A stretch of DNA of 64,000 nt from Zoroaster sp. YZ-2022 (Eukaryota; Echinodermata; Asteroidea; Forcipulatida; Zoroasteridae): contig CM055816.1 in assembly GCA_029582265.1 (NCBI GenBank), positions 38,138,466 to 38,202,465 on the forward strand. The letters run 5' to 3'. The notes under the pieces are model-generated. The model had not been told where the DNA came from. It saw nothing but the letters and a program-made list of their open reading frames with translations, and searched no databases. Positions within the stretch are counted from its first letter, which is position 1. Each line of letters opens with the position of its first letter. Shown here one piece after another: positions 33,204 through 45,509 of this stretch. The position numbers and the translations under genes were made by a program.

Positions 33204-33305
33204 ATTGTGACTACAGCTTTCGTCCAGTAAGCATCAAAAAGTCATAATCGCTACAAATCGTCTGCAAGACCCAACATCACCTAATTTATATTTTTGAACA
33301 TAGGT
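33204..33305. repeat. 102-bp direct repeat, left copy
   Basis: ATTGTGACTACAGCTTTCGT through TTTTTGAACATAGGT. It appears identical to 34529-34630, 1,325 bp downstream in the same orientation. Confidence 0.9.
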
Positions 33306-34528
33306 GAGTTTGCAAAATCCTTTTCTCTTTTATGAACATCATTTTAGTAATTGATAGGATATTTAATCATATGATATTCTGCTGAATTATCTACTCATTA
33401 CTCTCTTTGTATTAAATGATTGTAGATCTTAAACTTTGTAGCCCTCACGGCTAAAATAAAATATATGGATCGCATGATTTCCTTCATTTTTCATGATAGC
33501 TATTTCTGATATGATTTGAGTAGTTACTGAAGTAATATTTTTAATAGCTGATTGATCGTTGAGTCCTAGATTTTAGAATTCACGTGTTAAAAGTTAAGGA
33601 CAGTTTCTTGGTTTCACGTCAGGAATTATCGTATAGCACAATCCAATTAAGATATCACTTTCTATGAGTATGATATCGTATGTAAGACATGATATTATTT
33701 TAGCATAGGATTGGTTATCCCAGTTTCTTAATTTGATCCAATTTTATTTAAATTCTATGATTTTCGGGTTTTATCATTTATCACTTGCCAAATTCACTCT
33801 GATTGCAATTCACATAAGCTGTGCATAATAATTGGAAGTTGCAACTGTTTCCATATTTTATTTACAAGGTTTCACACTAGTTGTATTCAGTTCATTTTTT
33901 GTTTGTTCATCAGTTAGCTTATAGCAAAGACACTTTCATTTATTGTTTGACCTTGATGAAGTTTAGCTTCAGAAATTCTTTTAGCTTAGCTGTACATAAC
34001 ATTTCGCGGGAACACTAGGAAATTAGTTACTCAATCAATATACATGAGTTCAGTATTTTGTAGAAAGGAATTCTTTCTGTCACAAATTGTTGTTATTATT
34101 TCAGCCCATTGTTGGCATGGTTTATTTTTAGTTAGAGAAACTTCCTTTAATTTGGTTGTGCAGTAATGTACACAGTATCCATTTCTGCATTGTTTATATT
34201 ATAATTAGGCCAGGCAGGATAAGTTGTTTACAGAACATGTGGTCAAGCACTTTTTACTGTGTCTGTGACTACAGTGGGCTCTGGCACTTAATAGGGACTG
34301 TGTGTGTGTTGACAGTTTTATTGTTTTCCTGGCTGACCACCACTGGAGTTGTTTGCTATTCAATTCCCTGGTGTGAATAGACTTTCACTAAATCGTTGAA
34401 GATGTTGTTTTGGTGAATATTTAATCAGTTGAAGTTAGGGTCAGATTTTCTAAGTAATTTTATATTTTGTTTATTTAAAGTTGATTATTATTATTAATGC
34501 AGGCTTAGTTGATTAATTAATAATTACA
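33306..34528. other. Stretch between the 102-bp direct repeats
   Basis: AT-rich with no long ORF, so if this is a terminal-repeat element it is non-autonomous. No primer-binding site or polypurine tract could be defined. Confidence 0.4.
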
Positions 34529-34630
34529 ATTGTGACTACAGCTTTCGTCCAGTAAGCATCAAAAAGTCATAATCGCTACAAATCGTCTGCAAGACCCAAC
34601 ATCACCTAATTTATATTTTTGAACATAGGT
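34529..34630. repeat. 102-bp direct repeat, right copy
   Basis: Same as the left copy; homology ends sharply at AACATAGGT on the right and at ATTGTGAC on the left. Confidence 0.9.
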
Positions 34631-35858
34631 TGTTCAGCAATTGCCTCCAGCTCCTGATGTGCCGTGGATGGCCTTGATGTTTTGGCGTGTTGTTGTGGTG
34701 ACTTCACCAATTGTTTCTATGTTCATCTAGCCTTCATTTGTTCTACTAGCCCCATCTTCACTTCTTTTTCCTGATTTCCCTGGATCAAGAACTTTCTTTG
34801 CTTTCGTTCGTGTGATTCTTCATTGAACTTTGTACCTGCTCGCGTACGTCGGTCGCGTTGAATCAAGATCGTTCGGAGGATTGCTTAGATCATCATCGGC
34901 TAGCCACAGTCATCAACCCGCTAAGTTCCTTTTATTATTTTCCATTGTTACATTATATTAAATTTCATTCTCTTTGTAAACTTTGTAATATTCAATTTGG
35001 ATCAGTATTGGTTTAATTCTCATTTTCATATGTTCGAAGATTGTTTTGTCATTTTGTTTGTTTGAATATTTGACAGAATACATATTGAAATTCCGACTGT
35101 CAAATAGACCTCTTTTCATTATTTATTTCGTTTAATTTTGTCTTACCATTGAACCGGTAATTAATAATAATATCGGGAGTCCCTTTTAAAGGAAATACCC
35201 GTGACAGTAATATGAACATAACTGTAGATTAATTAATGTGGACATTATTCACTGGTTTCTTGGGTGTCCACAACACAGGTCTGACAATAACCTGTATACA
35301 CATGTACAATTTTACACATGTACATATGTGACCTGTTCCCACGATATGAGTGTAACAAAAAAAATTCTGGTATGGACTTGCAAAGTAATTTTTTTTAATG
35401 AAATGATTATAAGTTATGACGTTTTATAATTTTCATAGATTTTAATATAAAGTGCTAACCCAATTTTTTTTGTTACTATTGGAAAGCTTTTTTTCTCAGG
35501 GGTGTGAGTGGACAGTTTTGAAAAATCCACATAAATTTTGCTAGGGTATTGGGGCCGCTGTTGCGAACAGCGCTGGGGTGAAATCTATAGTTCTGAGCGT
35601 TTGCTTTGCTTAAACCTTTATTGCTTAAATCTTTAAAATCCAGAGGATCACAACATTGCGATTTGTAAAAATCAGAAAAAATCTGGACAAATTACACCCC
35701 TGTTTTCTACATGATTTGGAAATAAAAACATGTCAGTTTTGACAACATTCCAACTTTCATCTCATTTAGTGGGAGCAGGTCACATAAGGGTGTTATTTGA
35801 GCTTCAGAAATGTACTTTGTTTTAAAGTGAAGGTGATAGCTGATTGTTAGTAGCAGAC
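34631..35858. other. Non-coding stretch
   Basis: No gene seen. 35238-35275 (GTGGACATTATTCACTGGTT then GGTGTCCAC) resembles 32938-32975, so both belong to a small repeat. A Pol III or SINE head was not found. Confidence 0.4.
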
Positions 35859-35917
35859 CTTGGTTAGTAGCCACAAGTGCAGTAGCCACAAGTGCAGAGT
35901 TCACGCGTTTCTCAAAA
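35859..35917 (-). CDS. Candidate short exon related to the Ig-receptor tail exons
   Basis: Acceptor CCTGTTACAG and donor AACCAAG|GTCTGC on - define 59 bp. It contains two copies of GCACTTGTGGCTACT, a word also found at 36.7 kb. The frame without stops (phase 2) does not match the phase-1 end of the exon chain, so it may be a decayed duplicate. Confidence 0.18.
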
Positions 35918-36227
35918 CTGTAACAGGCCACAATGATAACAATGATTACAGTTGTATGAATTTCAGGCTACATATATATACATACATTTCTAACCATGTT
36001 TTCATTTATTAGTAAAAATTACAGGGAAAAAGATAACTATGTGTAACTGTGAATGTAAGGAAAACTGTAGATTGGAATTTGAAAATATTATAAGGACAGT
36101 GTGTTATTCTTGTAAACATTATACATACTGTAGGTTACAAATGACCATACATGTATGTAAGGAAATGTCCATGTAATGAAATACATGCTGGAAGGAATTT
36201 GTACTTAAAAAATGTTACTGAAAACAA

Positions 36228-36451
36228 TTTAAAGGGGCAGTATCGTCTCAATCAACAGGGCATGGAATCGGAGTGCTATTTTTCGATTGACTGAGTGACT
36301 GCCATAATACCCCACATGATAAGGTGTTATTACTGTTGCTGCTGCATAAATGAGCCACTGATTTTCAGTCAGTGTGTTCATCTTAAACTAGGACACTGAT
36401 TCCATGCCCTGTTGAAACTCTGCTTTGATCGTGGTGATACTGCCCCTTTAA
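36228..36451. repeat. TTAAAGGGGCAGTATCG MITE, copy 1
   Basis: The ends TTTAAAGGGGCAGTATCG and GTGATACTGCCCCTTTAA are inverted repeats. The interior has ACAGGGCATGGAATCGGAGTG, GACTG..., CCCCACATGATAAGG, CTGCTGCATAAATGAGCCA and TAGGACACTGATTCCATGCC, itself largely palindromic. Partners at 37753, 54015 and 63210. Confidence 0.95.
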
Positions 36452-36689
36452 GGTGATGACCCTCCCACAAACGCAACTTTGTCTAAGACAAATATTACTT
36501 TGGATATGATTTGTTCTCTGAAGAGAAAAAGAAAGAAAGAAATGCATTCATGAAACTAATTGTATAAGTCATAATTACAAACCAGGATATATACAAATTA
36601 CAATGCACATTTCATGGAGGAACATTTGTTGAAAATTGAGCTTTATAAATTAGTTTGAAGTGAATGTTGGAACAGAACGAGACAGCAGC

Positions 36690-36752
36690 AGAAACATCTG
36701 TTAGTAGCCACAACTACAGACATTCCCACAGAAAGATTCACTCCCTCTTCAA
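36690..36752 (-). CDS. Candidate short exon (Ig-receptor cytoplasmic tail, possibly terminal)
   Basis: Acceptor GGCTTATTGCAG on -, then phase-1 frame EEGVNLSVGMSVVVATN. It shares TTATTGCAGTTG.AGAGG and GTGGCTACTAA with the exon at 37176-37235, so the two arose by duplication. No convincing donor follows; the frame runs to a stop near 36645. Confidence 0.28.
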
Positions 36753-37175
36753 CTGCAATAAGCCACAATTTGGATTGCAGGCTTCGACATTTCCCCTTTT
36801 CAGTAAAGAATGTACAATAATAAATCGGTTGGATGAAATTGGTTATTAAAACATGTTTCAGCAACCAAATTTGTGGAGAGGTTTAACCAAAGCAAAATGA
36901 AAATGGCTTACATGGACGAGTGTAGAATTGAGACTTTAAAATACTTTTGAAAAAGTACTTTGAAAAAAAAAATATATTCCTCTTTCCACCTCCAGTTTAA
37001 CCAAGAAGAGATGATGCCATTAATAGGAAAACAGTATTAATAGGAAAACTTCTGTCTAAATATTAATGTATCAGTGCTAGAGAACAAAACAAGTAAACTT
37101 GGATGATAAACAAGTTTTAAGAAAAACTGTTATAATGTTTTGAAAGTAAGGACACCAAAAATAACAAATAATAAC

Positions 37176-37235
37176 CTTTTTTAGTAGCCTCATCGGCAGA
37201 TCCTCTGAAGGAAGATCTCAATGGTTCCTCTGCAA
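37176..37235 (-). CDS. Candidate 60-bp exon (Ig-receptor cytoplasmic tail)
   Basis: Acceptor GGCTTATTGCAG, weak donor AAAAAAG|GTTATT, phase 1 to 1, encoding AEEPLRSSFRGSADEATKK. The phase fits the end of the 39223-39295 candidate. The polar, basic content suits a cytoplasmic tail. Too short to prove from sequence. Confidence 0.33.
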
Positions 37236-37415
37236 CTGCAATAAGCCAAAATATTAATTCTAGTAAGGATTTCAAGCTATTAGACAGGCAACAACATGTA
37301 AATACTAATATAAACATGTATGGATGTTCAAAATGTGTTTGTATTATTTTTTTTATTCTATGCTACATTTTTTAAGATGATGCCGATGTTGATGAGAAAC
37401 TTGCTCTAAATTAAG

Positions 37416-37607
37416 CGGGGGTGGGGAGTGGGAGGAAAGGGGAGGGGAGGGGAGGGGGTCAGGAAGTGGGGGTGAGGAAGTGAGGGGAGGGGTTGAGGGG
37501 AGGAAGTGAGGGGAGGGGATGAGGGGAGGGGGTGAGGGTGAGGCAAGGGGGAGGGGGTGAGGGGAGGGGGTGAGGGGAGGGGGTGGGGAGGAGGTGAGGA
37601 GCTGGGA
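37416..37607. repeat. Purine-rich GGGGAGGGGGTGAGG low-complexity tract
   Basis: About 190 bp of G and A with a loose GAGGGGAGGGGGT unit. It is open as a Pro-rich frame on -, which is an artefact. Confidence 0.9.
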
Positions 37608-37752
37608 ACTTTGAAGTGCTGGCTCATTAATTCAGTTATTAGTCACATACCCAAGAGGGGGTAGGGGATACCTTCCATTTGTACTTATTTGTAACCCCCT
37701 CCCCAAAAAACAAACAAACAAAATGAAAACAAACATCAATAAACAAAAACAA

Positions 37753-37952
37753 TTAAAGGGACATTATCATCACGATCAACAGGGCATTGAATCGGAGTGC
37801 TAGTTTTAGATGAACTCAGTGACTGAAAATAATACCCCACATGATAAGGTCATATTACCATTGCTGCTGCATAAATGAACCAGTAATTTTCAGTCACTGT
37901 GTTCATCTTAAACTAGGACACTGATTCCATCCCCTGTTAAAAGTCCCTTTAA
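37753..37952. repeat. TTAAAGGGGCAGTATCG MITE, copy 2
   Basis: Starts TTAAAGGGACATTATCATCACG and ends AAGTCCCTTTAA. About 25 bp of the right arm are deleted compared with the other copies. Confidence 0.9.
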
Positions 37953-39222
37953 TAAAAAAAATTAAAACATTTATTTCATTATTCATTTGACTCAAGTCCG
38001 ATTTATTATTATTTATTTATTATTTTTTGGGGGGGGGGGGGAGCAGGGGTGTTTGTGATATGCTGTCATTTAGTGTCCCAACAAAACTGGGGTAGGGGCG
38101 TACATGTACATGTACATTATCTTCCTTAGATCCGCTATTGGACGCTTGGGGAGAATGTGAGTCTGGACACTCAAAGGAGATATCCTGCATGTGAAACTGC
38201 CAATCATATCAACAGTTTGTAAATTATAATTATTACAAGTTGCCAGTTTTGACAGGCTGTAAAAATAAAATTACATTTACAGTGCGCTAATGGAAAGAAG
38301 ACAAAATTCAACAAATTATGATTTTTCTTGTTACAGGGGTTCAGTATTGTAAGTTACATGGGTATGTATATGTATGTATTTGAGGTTACATGTAAATGAA
38401 TACTACTTACTAATACTAATGTAAAAGAAAACAAAAATTCACATGGTGTCACCGCAAATAGTCTTACATGTACTTATCCTCTTCACCATGCAAACCTACA
38501 AGTTTTACCTAATACTAACCTACTTACATGTAGTTGTACACAAAATACCATAAAATATTTTATTTATACCAGAAATATTTATATACATGTACAAGTAATG
38601 ACAACGTATTATATACGCATGACAAAAGGCAGCAATGTGGCCTAAACATGGATGAATTTTTGGCGTACAGTTTGTCTAAGGTTTGAGAAATGGAGGTAGA
38701 ATTGGGGTGCCTGGGGTGGGGTAAGATTCATTTCCCTCTTTTGTGTAAACTTTTGTATCATTTTCACTTAGGTAATTTTGAAGAATCTGTTTCTTTGACA
38801 AGAAGCATAATTGATAGTTTTCTTAATATTTCCATGAACAAATTCACATGACCCCATAATCAACATGGCAACAAACAATTTCTAAAAAACATTTCAAGTT
38901 AACATAATGGCCCCTGTGCACCCACACTGGGAGGGCTGTGTGCCTACACCTTTGGACCCCCTCCTTCCACAATTCTTGGATGCACCCTTGGCTAAGGGAA
39001 AGCAGAATGTCTATGAAATTGGCCCTAGGACTTAAAGACTATCAATGCCATGGTGTGGATTACAGCAGGCTGGCACGCTTCACATAGGTAGTAGACTTCT
39101 GGTATTGAACTTAAAGATATAATTGCTCACCAGAAAAAGAAATAAAATAAATAAAATAAATAAATAAATTAAATTCCCCGCAGCATGTTTTTGGCGATGG
39201 TTCTAAGATGAATAAGGCAGAC
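37953..39222. other. Non-coding stretch with one dispersed-repeat copy
   Basis: A poly(G) run lies at 38029-38041 and the ACATGGTGTCACCGCAA repeat copy 2 at 38440-38510. No exon recognised. Confidence 0.45.
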
Positions 39223-39295
39223 CTGTCTTTTTAACGGAGGAAGATTCTCCAGAAGAGAACTGTGGATGTTCGATTTTCTGTTCTGATAAAAGTAT
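39223..39295 (-). CDS. Candidate 73-bp exon (Ig-receptor cytoplasmic tail)
   Basis: Acceptor ACTTTTGCAG and donor AAGACAG|GTCTGC on -. In phase 0 it encodes LLSEQKIEHPQFSSGESSSV and KKT, ending in phase 1. That start phase is what the 45189-45232 candidate leaves, and the end phase is what the 37176-37235 candidate needs. Ser-rich, consistent with a tail. Confidence 0.38.
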
Positions 39296-39342
39296 CTGCA
39301 AAAGTAACATTACGTAAAGACAAAGTAAATGTCTTCATTAAT

Positions 39343-39654
39343 TTAACCCTCCTACACATGGAGGCCACTAGCTCCGATCCACTAAATTTTTAATGTTTTT
39401 CACCAACCTTTAGTACATACAAGCCCGCTGTCCTTTGCAAGTAATCTTACAAAATCAACTGTGTGTCACCCAAGGCCCCTGTGTTTGAACATAGTATTGT
39501 CTGCAATGCATCAATGGAGACCACCTTACCCTGCAATCTCAGTGGTGTAACAGTGCATAGAAGGGTAACCATAGGAGGCCACTGGTAACAGCTAATGGCT
39601 TGGAGTGGCCTGAATGGGTCATTTCACAAATTGCACTGATTGTAGGAGGGTTAA
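39343..39654. repeat. TTTAACCCTCCTAC MITE, copy 1
   Basis: The ends TTTAACCCTCCTACA and TGTAGGAGGGTTAAA are perfect inverted repeats, 312 bp apart end to end. Sibling of 43291-43547; single ends occur near 25133, 28312 and 51222. Confidence 0.88.
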
Positions 39655-40079
39655 ACACTTGGCACAGCATGGGTGCAAGTACTGCTTTATGGACGCAAAA
39701 ATTATCATATTTGCAACCTCTTTTTGCGCTACAGGCCAGTGCTCATCTAACACATCGGCCCACTCCATCGGCCCACTCCATCGGCCCACTTGCTTACACA
39801 TAACCTGAATCCTCCAAAATCCTTCAGTATAGTAAAGCAAGCACATGACATGTATGCAAACATGTGTTTCTAATCTGTGATACATGTACATGGCCAGGGA
39901 CCCTCCCTGCATGCATGGAGCAATAAACAGTGTCCACTGACCCAAGCACTGACCTTGCAATCACTACAACAAACATGGATGTACATGTACCATGGAAAGG
40001 CAAGTATGCCTAATAACCTCAATCCTCTTTGCTAAAGTGAAGGATTTTGGAGGATTTGGGAAAGTTAGGGTTAACCATC

Positions 40080-40190
40080 TATAGCCTCACAGGTACCCAT
40101 TTATACTCCTATGTGCAGAGAAGCAATTATGGTAAAATGTCTCAAGGACATAAGTACGTGTATGTGCACTCAACCGCTAGACCCCTTAAA
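40080..40190 (-). repeat. SINE fragment
   Basis: CACAGGTACCCATTTATACTCCTATG, AGAAGCAATTATGGTAAAATGTCTCAAGGACA and CGCTAGACCCC match the - strand SINE at 55.7 kb, without an intact box B. Confidence 0.65.
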
Positions 40191-40569
40191 AATAAAAGCA
40201 TTGTGATGCCTTGTTCTTTATAAAAAATATTAAAAATTACAAACCAATGGAGCTCAAATTTGTCTAGGTTTCTAATCTGCGCATATATAATTTTTCCCTA
40301 AACAAGTGCGAACGGAGAAACATTTGACAAAAACGGCAGTTTGAACTACATGTATTTATTGTTTTTTATATTTTTTTTATATACATGCATTATTTGTTTT
40401 CTAAATCAACAATGGGAGACAGATTATAAAGCACACCTGCTGCTGTTGGGAGGGAAATACGTGTATAACCTGATGACCTCGTGTATTTCACTCTCAATAG
40501 TACTGGTTCATCTGCTGAAAATTTATTGAAATATTGCACACGAAAAAAAAGAAAAGAAAAAGAATCATT

Positions 40570-40782
40570 CAGTGGCGTAGCCAGGATTTTTCAGTTGGGG
40601 AAACAGGGGGTGGGGGGGGGGCGGGGAAATTGCTTCTCAGTGGGGGCCCAGGGGTATGGGTTTTTTCCTTTTCTTTTTCTTTTCATTTCTTTTTTGGGGC
40701 ACTTTCAGGATTTTTTCGTGGAGGGCACCACTGGAACTTTGTCAGGGGCACGCCCCCCTGCCCCGCCATGGCTACGCCACTG
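40570..40782. mobile_element. hAT-like MITE with perfect 8-bp target duplication
   Basis: The ends CAGTGGCGTAGCCA and TGGCTACGCCACTG are exact inverted repeats, bracketed by GAATCATT at 40562-40569 and 40783-40790. The interior has poly(G), a C/T-rich tract and TTTTTCGTGGAGGGCACCACTGG. Same family as 27292-27385, larger. Confidence 0.92.
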
Positions 40783-41300
40783 GAATCATTGCACTTGGGT
40801 TTTGAAGGTTCTATTATATCTATTATATCTATTATATGTTCACAATGGAAAGTTACCTGATTTTAAAATTACAGAATTATTATGTGAAGTTGGTAATGGT
40901 ATATTTCCTTTAAAAACAATGTTCCAGCTTATTATGAAGATCGAGGTTCCACTTATAGTACTCGTAATCATACACTATGTACATTTTACTTCTGCATACT
41001 TGAATACAACTCAAGAACTGAAGTACTCATACCCGTACTCTCACCCATTTCCTGCGCCTAGATTATTGTGAAGTAGATCCCACTACACTATTCTGAACAC
41101 CCTCCTCATTGTGATTCTCAAATACATGTGTACAAGATGACCACTGTGTATGTATTAAATGGTCTACTGTACATGTCGGCATAAATTCAAAATAACAAGG
41201 ACAATAAAATTACGGGCGTAATTCCATGTCTACTGTACATTTACATACAAATTAACAGTGACAATGATCATATGGGCGTAATTCCATTAGGGAAGTATGA

Positions 41301-41517
41301 CCCCCGTCTGTCCCACCCCCGTCTGTCCCACCCCCCGTCTGTCCCACCCCCCGTCTGTCCCACCCCCCGTCTGTCCCACCCCCCGTCTGTCCCACCCCCG
41401 TCTGTCCCACCCCCCGTCTGTCCCACCCCCGTCTGTCCCACCCCCGTCTGTCCCACCCCCGTCTGTCCCACCCCCGTCTGTCCCACCCCCGTCTGTCCCA
41501 CCCCCGTCTGTCCCTCC
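41301..41517. repeat. CCCCCGTCTGTCCCAC minisatellite, 15-16-bp unit
   Basis: About 14 units; unit length alternates 15/16 bp by the number of C. It is open as Pro- or Gly-rich frames in several phases, which is an artefact. Confidence 0.95.
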
Positions 41518-42389
41518 CCCCACACTTTTTGAGCTAAAACAAAACTCATACAACAACCTCCCAAGCTACACGTAGGCGCATTTTATAATGTTTCAAACAA
41601 TGATTTTAGACTACCATTATTTCCCAATTTCACAAAATTTTCAATAATTTTTACACACTTGTTTATATTTTTGTTTCATGAATGCTCCCAATACTACATG
41701 TATGTTTTCCCAATTCTATGTTGTTTTTTGGGTTACAATGAAAATCATTATTTGACAGTTTGGTGATAAAAACCTGTTAAAACCTGTCAACTGGGAGAAA
41801 ACAGAAATGTGGGATCAGGAAAACAGATGTATTGAATTAAGCAAGCTCAAAAAAATCCGAGCAAGACAACTGCACCTGTAAATAAGTTGTATAATGTTAA
41901 CCAGTTCGCGTCAGAGGCCGTGTATACACGCAATTTTTTTTTGCACCACGGATCGGAGAGCGTCTAAACACGCCACAGGAAACTCCTATATATTTGTATG
42001 CATGCTCGGTTGAGCCACGCGTGTACGGTGACATGCTCGGAAGACGTGGCCACGAGCTGTGGAAGCTTCCATTAACGTGTGTGTGGGAAAAAGAAACCCG
42101 CACAGGGGCCCAGAAAAACTTTTTTATTCCCGACGCGAACTGGTTAATTACATGTACATGTACATGTACATGTAGTAATGACATACAATACAACATTTAA
42201 GAGAATCCGTGAACTGTGTGATCTACAGGGTTAATATTAGCCTTTAGTCAAAGTACACATTGCAATCCTGAACAACACAACAACCTATAATAAGATCCCA
42301 CACGTTCCGAGGAGGCTACTGCTGATTTATTCATAAACCTCCAGCAAATGTATGCAAATTTATTTAAACCAATCAGTGTAAGCAAAATG

Positions 42390-42595
42390 TTGGGCTTGTT
42401 TCTATTTAAATGAGTGATACTATAACAAACTAGTTGCCTAATGCATTAATCGGTAGAGGAATATAAAGAAAAACATAAAAACCACAGAACAGAGACTGGT
42501 TAAGGACCTCGGGGCATCTGCTAATCGCGTGGATTTTTTTATTTATTTCTTTTTTCTTTTTTTGTGCGTTGTGTTCTGGGTTGCCGCGTGGGCTA
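42390..42595. repeat. Dispersed repeat, copy B (partner at 25740)
   Basis: TTGGGCTTGTTTCTATTTAAATGAGTGATA, ACCACAGAACAGAGACTGG and GTGTTCTGGGTTGCCGCGTGGGC match copy A in order. Confidence 0.7.
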
Positions 42596-42656
42596 GGTTA
42601 ATATAATCCGTTTATGATAACAGGACAGCTACATGTACATGTATGCATAGCAGTAT

Positions 42657-42783
42657 GTCTCGACTGAGGTCTCGACTGAGGTCTCGACTGAGGTCTCGAC
42701 TGAGGTCTCGACTGAGGTCTCGACTGAGGTCTCGACTGAGGTCTCGACTGAGGTCTCGACTGAGGTCTCGACTGAGGTCTCGG
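42657..42783. repeat. GTCTCGACTGAG minisatellite, 12-bp unit
   Basis: About ten perfect copies, then a diverged GTCTCGGACTTTGAAGTCTTGACT. Open as Ser/Arg/Thr-rich frames on -, an artefact. Confidence 0.96.
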
Positions 42784-43290
42784 ACTTTGAAGTCTTGACT
42801 CCAACACTGATGCATAGTAATGGGGTAGGCAGTGATGACACCTTTGAACTGTGTGATTTCTTGGGTTAATAACAGCTGGTGATCAGAACAGGAAAGCTAT
42901 GTGTAATCATGGCTAGACAGTGACCACACCTTTGGGGCCAGCCTTGGCAAGGGGTTTCATGATCAGAGAGGTGTCGTCTGATTAGTTTGCCCTTTGTCGA
43001 CCCGAGTGTAGATTGCTGTGAAACAAAAAAATTGGCATACATGTATGTGCGAATGTTTGGAAACAGACACCAAGGCACAGGAGAATAGTATGATCATACC
43101 AACAATTAAAAAGCCAATAAAGTAAGGGAAACAGAAAGGAAACGGTATTCAGTTTACAATATTTAATATTTTAACAGCTTATACTTTGTATTAATGTAAT
43201 TAATGTTGGTACACATACAGTACATGTACATTGTGTATGCATCTACATGTACTATCATCCTAAGAGAGCATTTTGTCTGAAGTGTTTCCA

Positions 43291-43547
43291 TTAACCCTCC
43301 TACTATAGCTGCACTTTAGTGGGAAGTTGCTGTAGAGGTCAAAATCAGTCAACTGCCTCAGCGTTTTGACTGTTGAACCAAATGTGCACACAGGGCCATT
43401 TTTGACCGGTTTTGACTGTCATTTCAACTACCCTGAACAATACCAGACAATGCTTTTACCAGTGAAAAGAAACGTGCACTAGATATACCTTGGCAAGTAT
43501 ATCACAATTTTTACTGATTTTGAGCCTTGTAGTAGTAGGAGGGTTAA
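43291..43547. repeat. TTTAACCCTCCTAC MITE, copy 2
   Basis: The ends TTAACCCTCCTACTA and TAGTAGGAGGGTTAA are inverted repeats. The interior includes TCAGTCAA...TTTTGACTG, a second inner palindrome. Confidence 0.9.
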
Positions 43548-45188
43548 AGATAAAACAGGAATCATAAATTTAAAAGGTTGCCTTCTGGCAATTTTGTTTT
43601 CAATAAAAAATAAGTTTTCCTCAAACATGTAAGCAACTACATGTAAATTATATTATCTTATTCTTTCATCATTGTATTATGGGGAGACTTTTATAACAGT
43701 TTTATGGTACATGTATATTTCATCATGTCGAGGGTTTGAAATGAAAATACATTACCAAATACCAATGTTGTCTTTTCCTTTCAAGGGTCAAATGTAATAA
43801 ACACTGCAAAATAAAAACATAAAAACAAGGAACTACCTGCTGCATATTTGTATATTTTTACGCAGAACAAGGTAGTGCAAAACAAAGCAATTGAACTATT
43901 TTCAGTCTAAATAAACATGGTCAATGTTTATTATCAAGAGATGAGAGATATGACGTACATGTATGTTCTCAAAGAGATAAGAGATTTCAGATCAAATTAC
44001 AATGATTACACTTTATTACAGGCTGACTATGTACCATTTTTGTTGAAATGTTCAAAATGTTAATAGATATGGTATATTTGATACAGAAGGTGATGATACA
44101 AAGAATACCCATCATTTGTTTTAAATAATTAAATGAATTATGGTGAGAAATTACCTTCCATCAAACTGTTTACTCCTTCAAGAAAAACTTAAAAACTCAT
44201 CATAAGGACTACTAACATTCATTTATGTATTTATCTTTTTGTTTAGTATTATATTGCATTTGCTATTGTATTGTTATGCTATTGTATGATTTCTTGTTTA
44301 CTGTAAAGCGCCTTGAGCACTTCTTGGTGGATATATGCACATTATAAATCTTCTGTATTATTATTATTATTGTTGTTATTATCATAAGGAGGGTATGATG
44401 TAACATCCCATCACAGAATGGGGCATACTTGATGCCAAATTGTACATGTGCTGTACACAAATGTACTTGAGTTCCATTTGGGATGTTCACATAGATATAA
44501 AAGAAAATGACTAAATCGGCCGCAAGTACTTGTACATATACTCAATGATTACTCTGTACAATGTCTTCATCTCTTGATTCCTCAAGATTCCTCAAAACAT
44601 TGTGCTGAGCTGTAAGTGAATTTTATTTTCAAGTCTGTAGCTTTCCGTTACCATTGTTGTAGGTCTTGAGACCACTTTTTGTTGGTCTCGTTCTCGTTCT
44701 CGAGATTTTTAAACGCTCTTACAAATCTGTTCTACTACATGGGTTAAGTAGATATTGAGTACTAGAGTACTTTGTTAGTGTTATTTTGTCCTTTGTCTGT
44801 GTCTTCATTTGTATCTTATGTAACTTTTTTGTTATGCAGAATGTTCAGGGAACTTGGTAATCTTTTTCATTGTTATTCTCTGCCCGTGCCTGCATAGGGA
44901 CCCAACTACATACATGTACATTGTACATGCAAGCTTTGCTTCTAATGGGCCCCTTCTGCAGATTCACTTAGTTTCATTTTATATTACTATGTTAAAATGT
45001 ACTTTGATATTTAATTTGGACTCTGCGGAGAAAGAATAAACCTGAAACATGAAATCTAAACTGTGTGATAAATCATTGATCATCACATTCATTCAATTGA
45101 AACAAATATGATACAAAACAAACAACAAAATAATCAAACATAAAACAATCACATTCAGAAATATTTTTAGAAGTTAAAGGAAACTTAC
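43548..45188. other. Non-coding stretch with SINE tail fragment
   Basis: 44304-44380 (AAAGCGCCTTGAGCACTTCTTGG...TATAAAT...TTATTATTATTATTG) is the 3' end of the SINE family at 50.3 kb. No gene recognised. Confidence 0.5.
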
Positions 45189-45232
45189 CGTTGCTTTGTA
45201 GTCCTTCGTTAACACGACCATTTTCCCCAGAA
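45189..45232 (-). CDS. Candidate 44-bp exon (Ig-receptor cytoplasmic tail)
   Basis: Acceptor TTTTAG and a strong donor CAACG|GTAAGT on -. Entered in phase 1, as the transmembrane exon at 52312-52443 requires, it reads LGKMVVLTKDYKAT and leaves phase 0, which fits the 39223-39295 candidate. The length is too small for certainty. Confidence 0.38.
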
Positions 45233-45509
45233 CTAAAATTAAAGGTCAGATGAAAAATTCTGAGGTGAATATAAACACAAACAACTTATCAAACAATTTT
45301 TTTTTCATGATTTGTGCACATAACATTTAAATACAAAAGTATAAAAATATTTAATTTATGCGCAAAATTTCATTTAAAAGTTGAACTGTCAAATTTATTT
45401 TAAAAACATAAAAACAAAAACTGTAACAGTTATTATCGTTTCATCTAAAACATGAGCTCGTATTATAATTAAACTTTCACAGGTTAGTTTTATAATCAAG
45501 TAATGGATG

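Noticed and set aside
37406..37627. Pro/Leu-rich ORF on -
   Set aside because: Translation of a purine-rich low-complexity tract.
41268..41575. Gly- or Pro-rich ORFs
   Set aside because: Translations of the CCCCCGTCTGTCCCAC minisatellite; the frames are open in several phases.
42598..42841. Ser-Arg/Thr-Glu repeat ORFs
   Set aside because: Translations of the 12-bp minisatellite.
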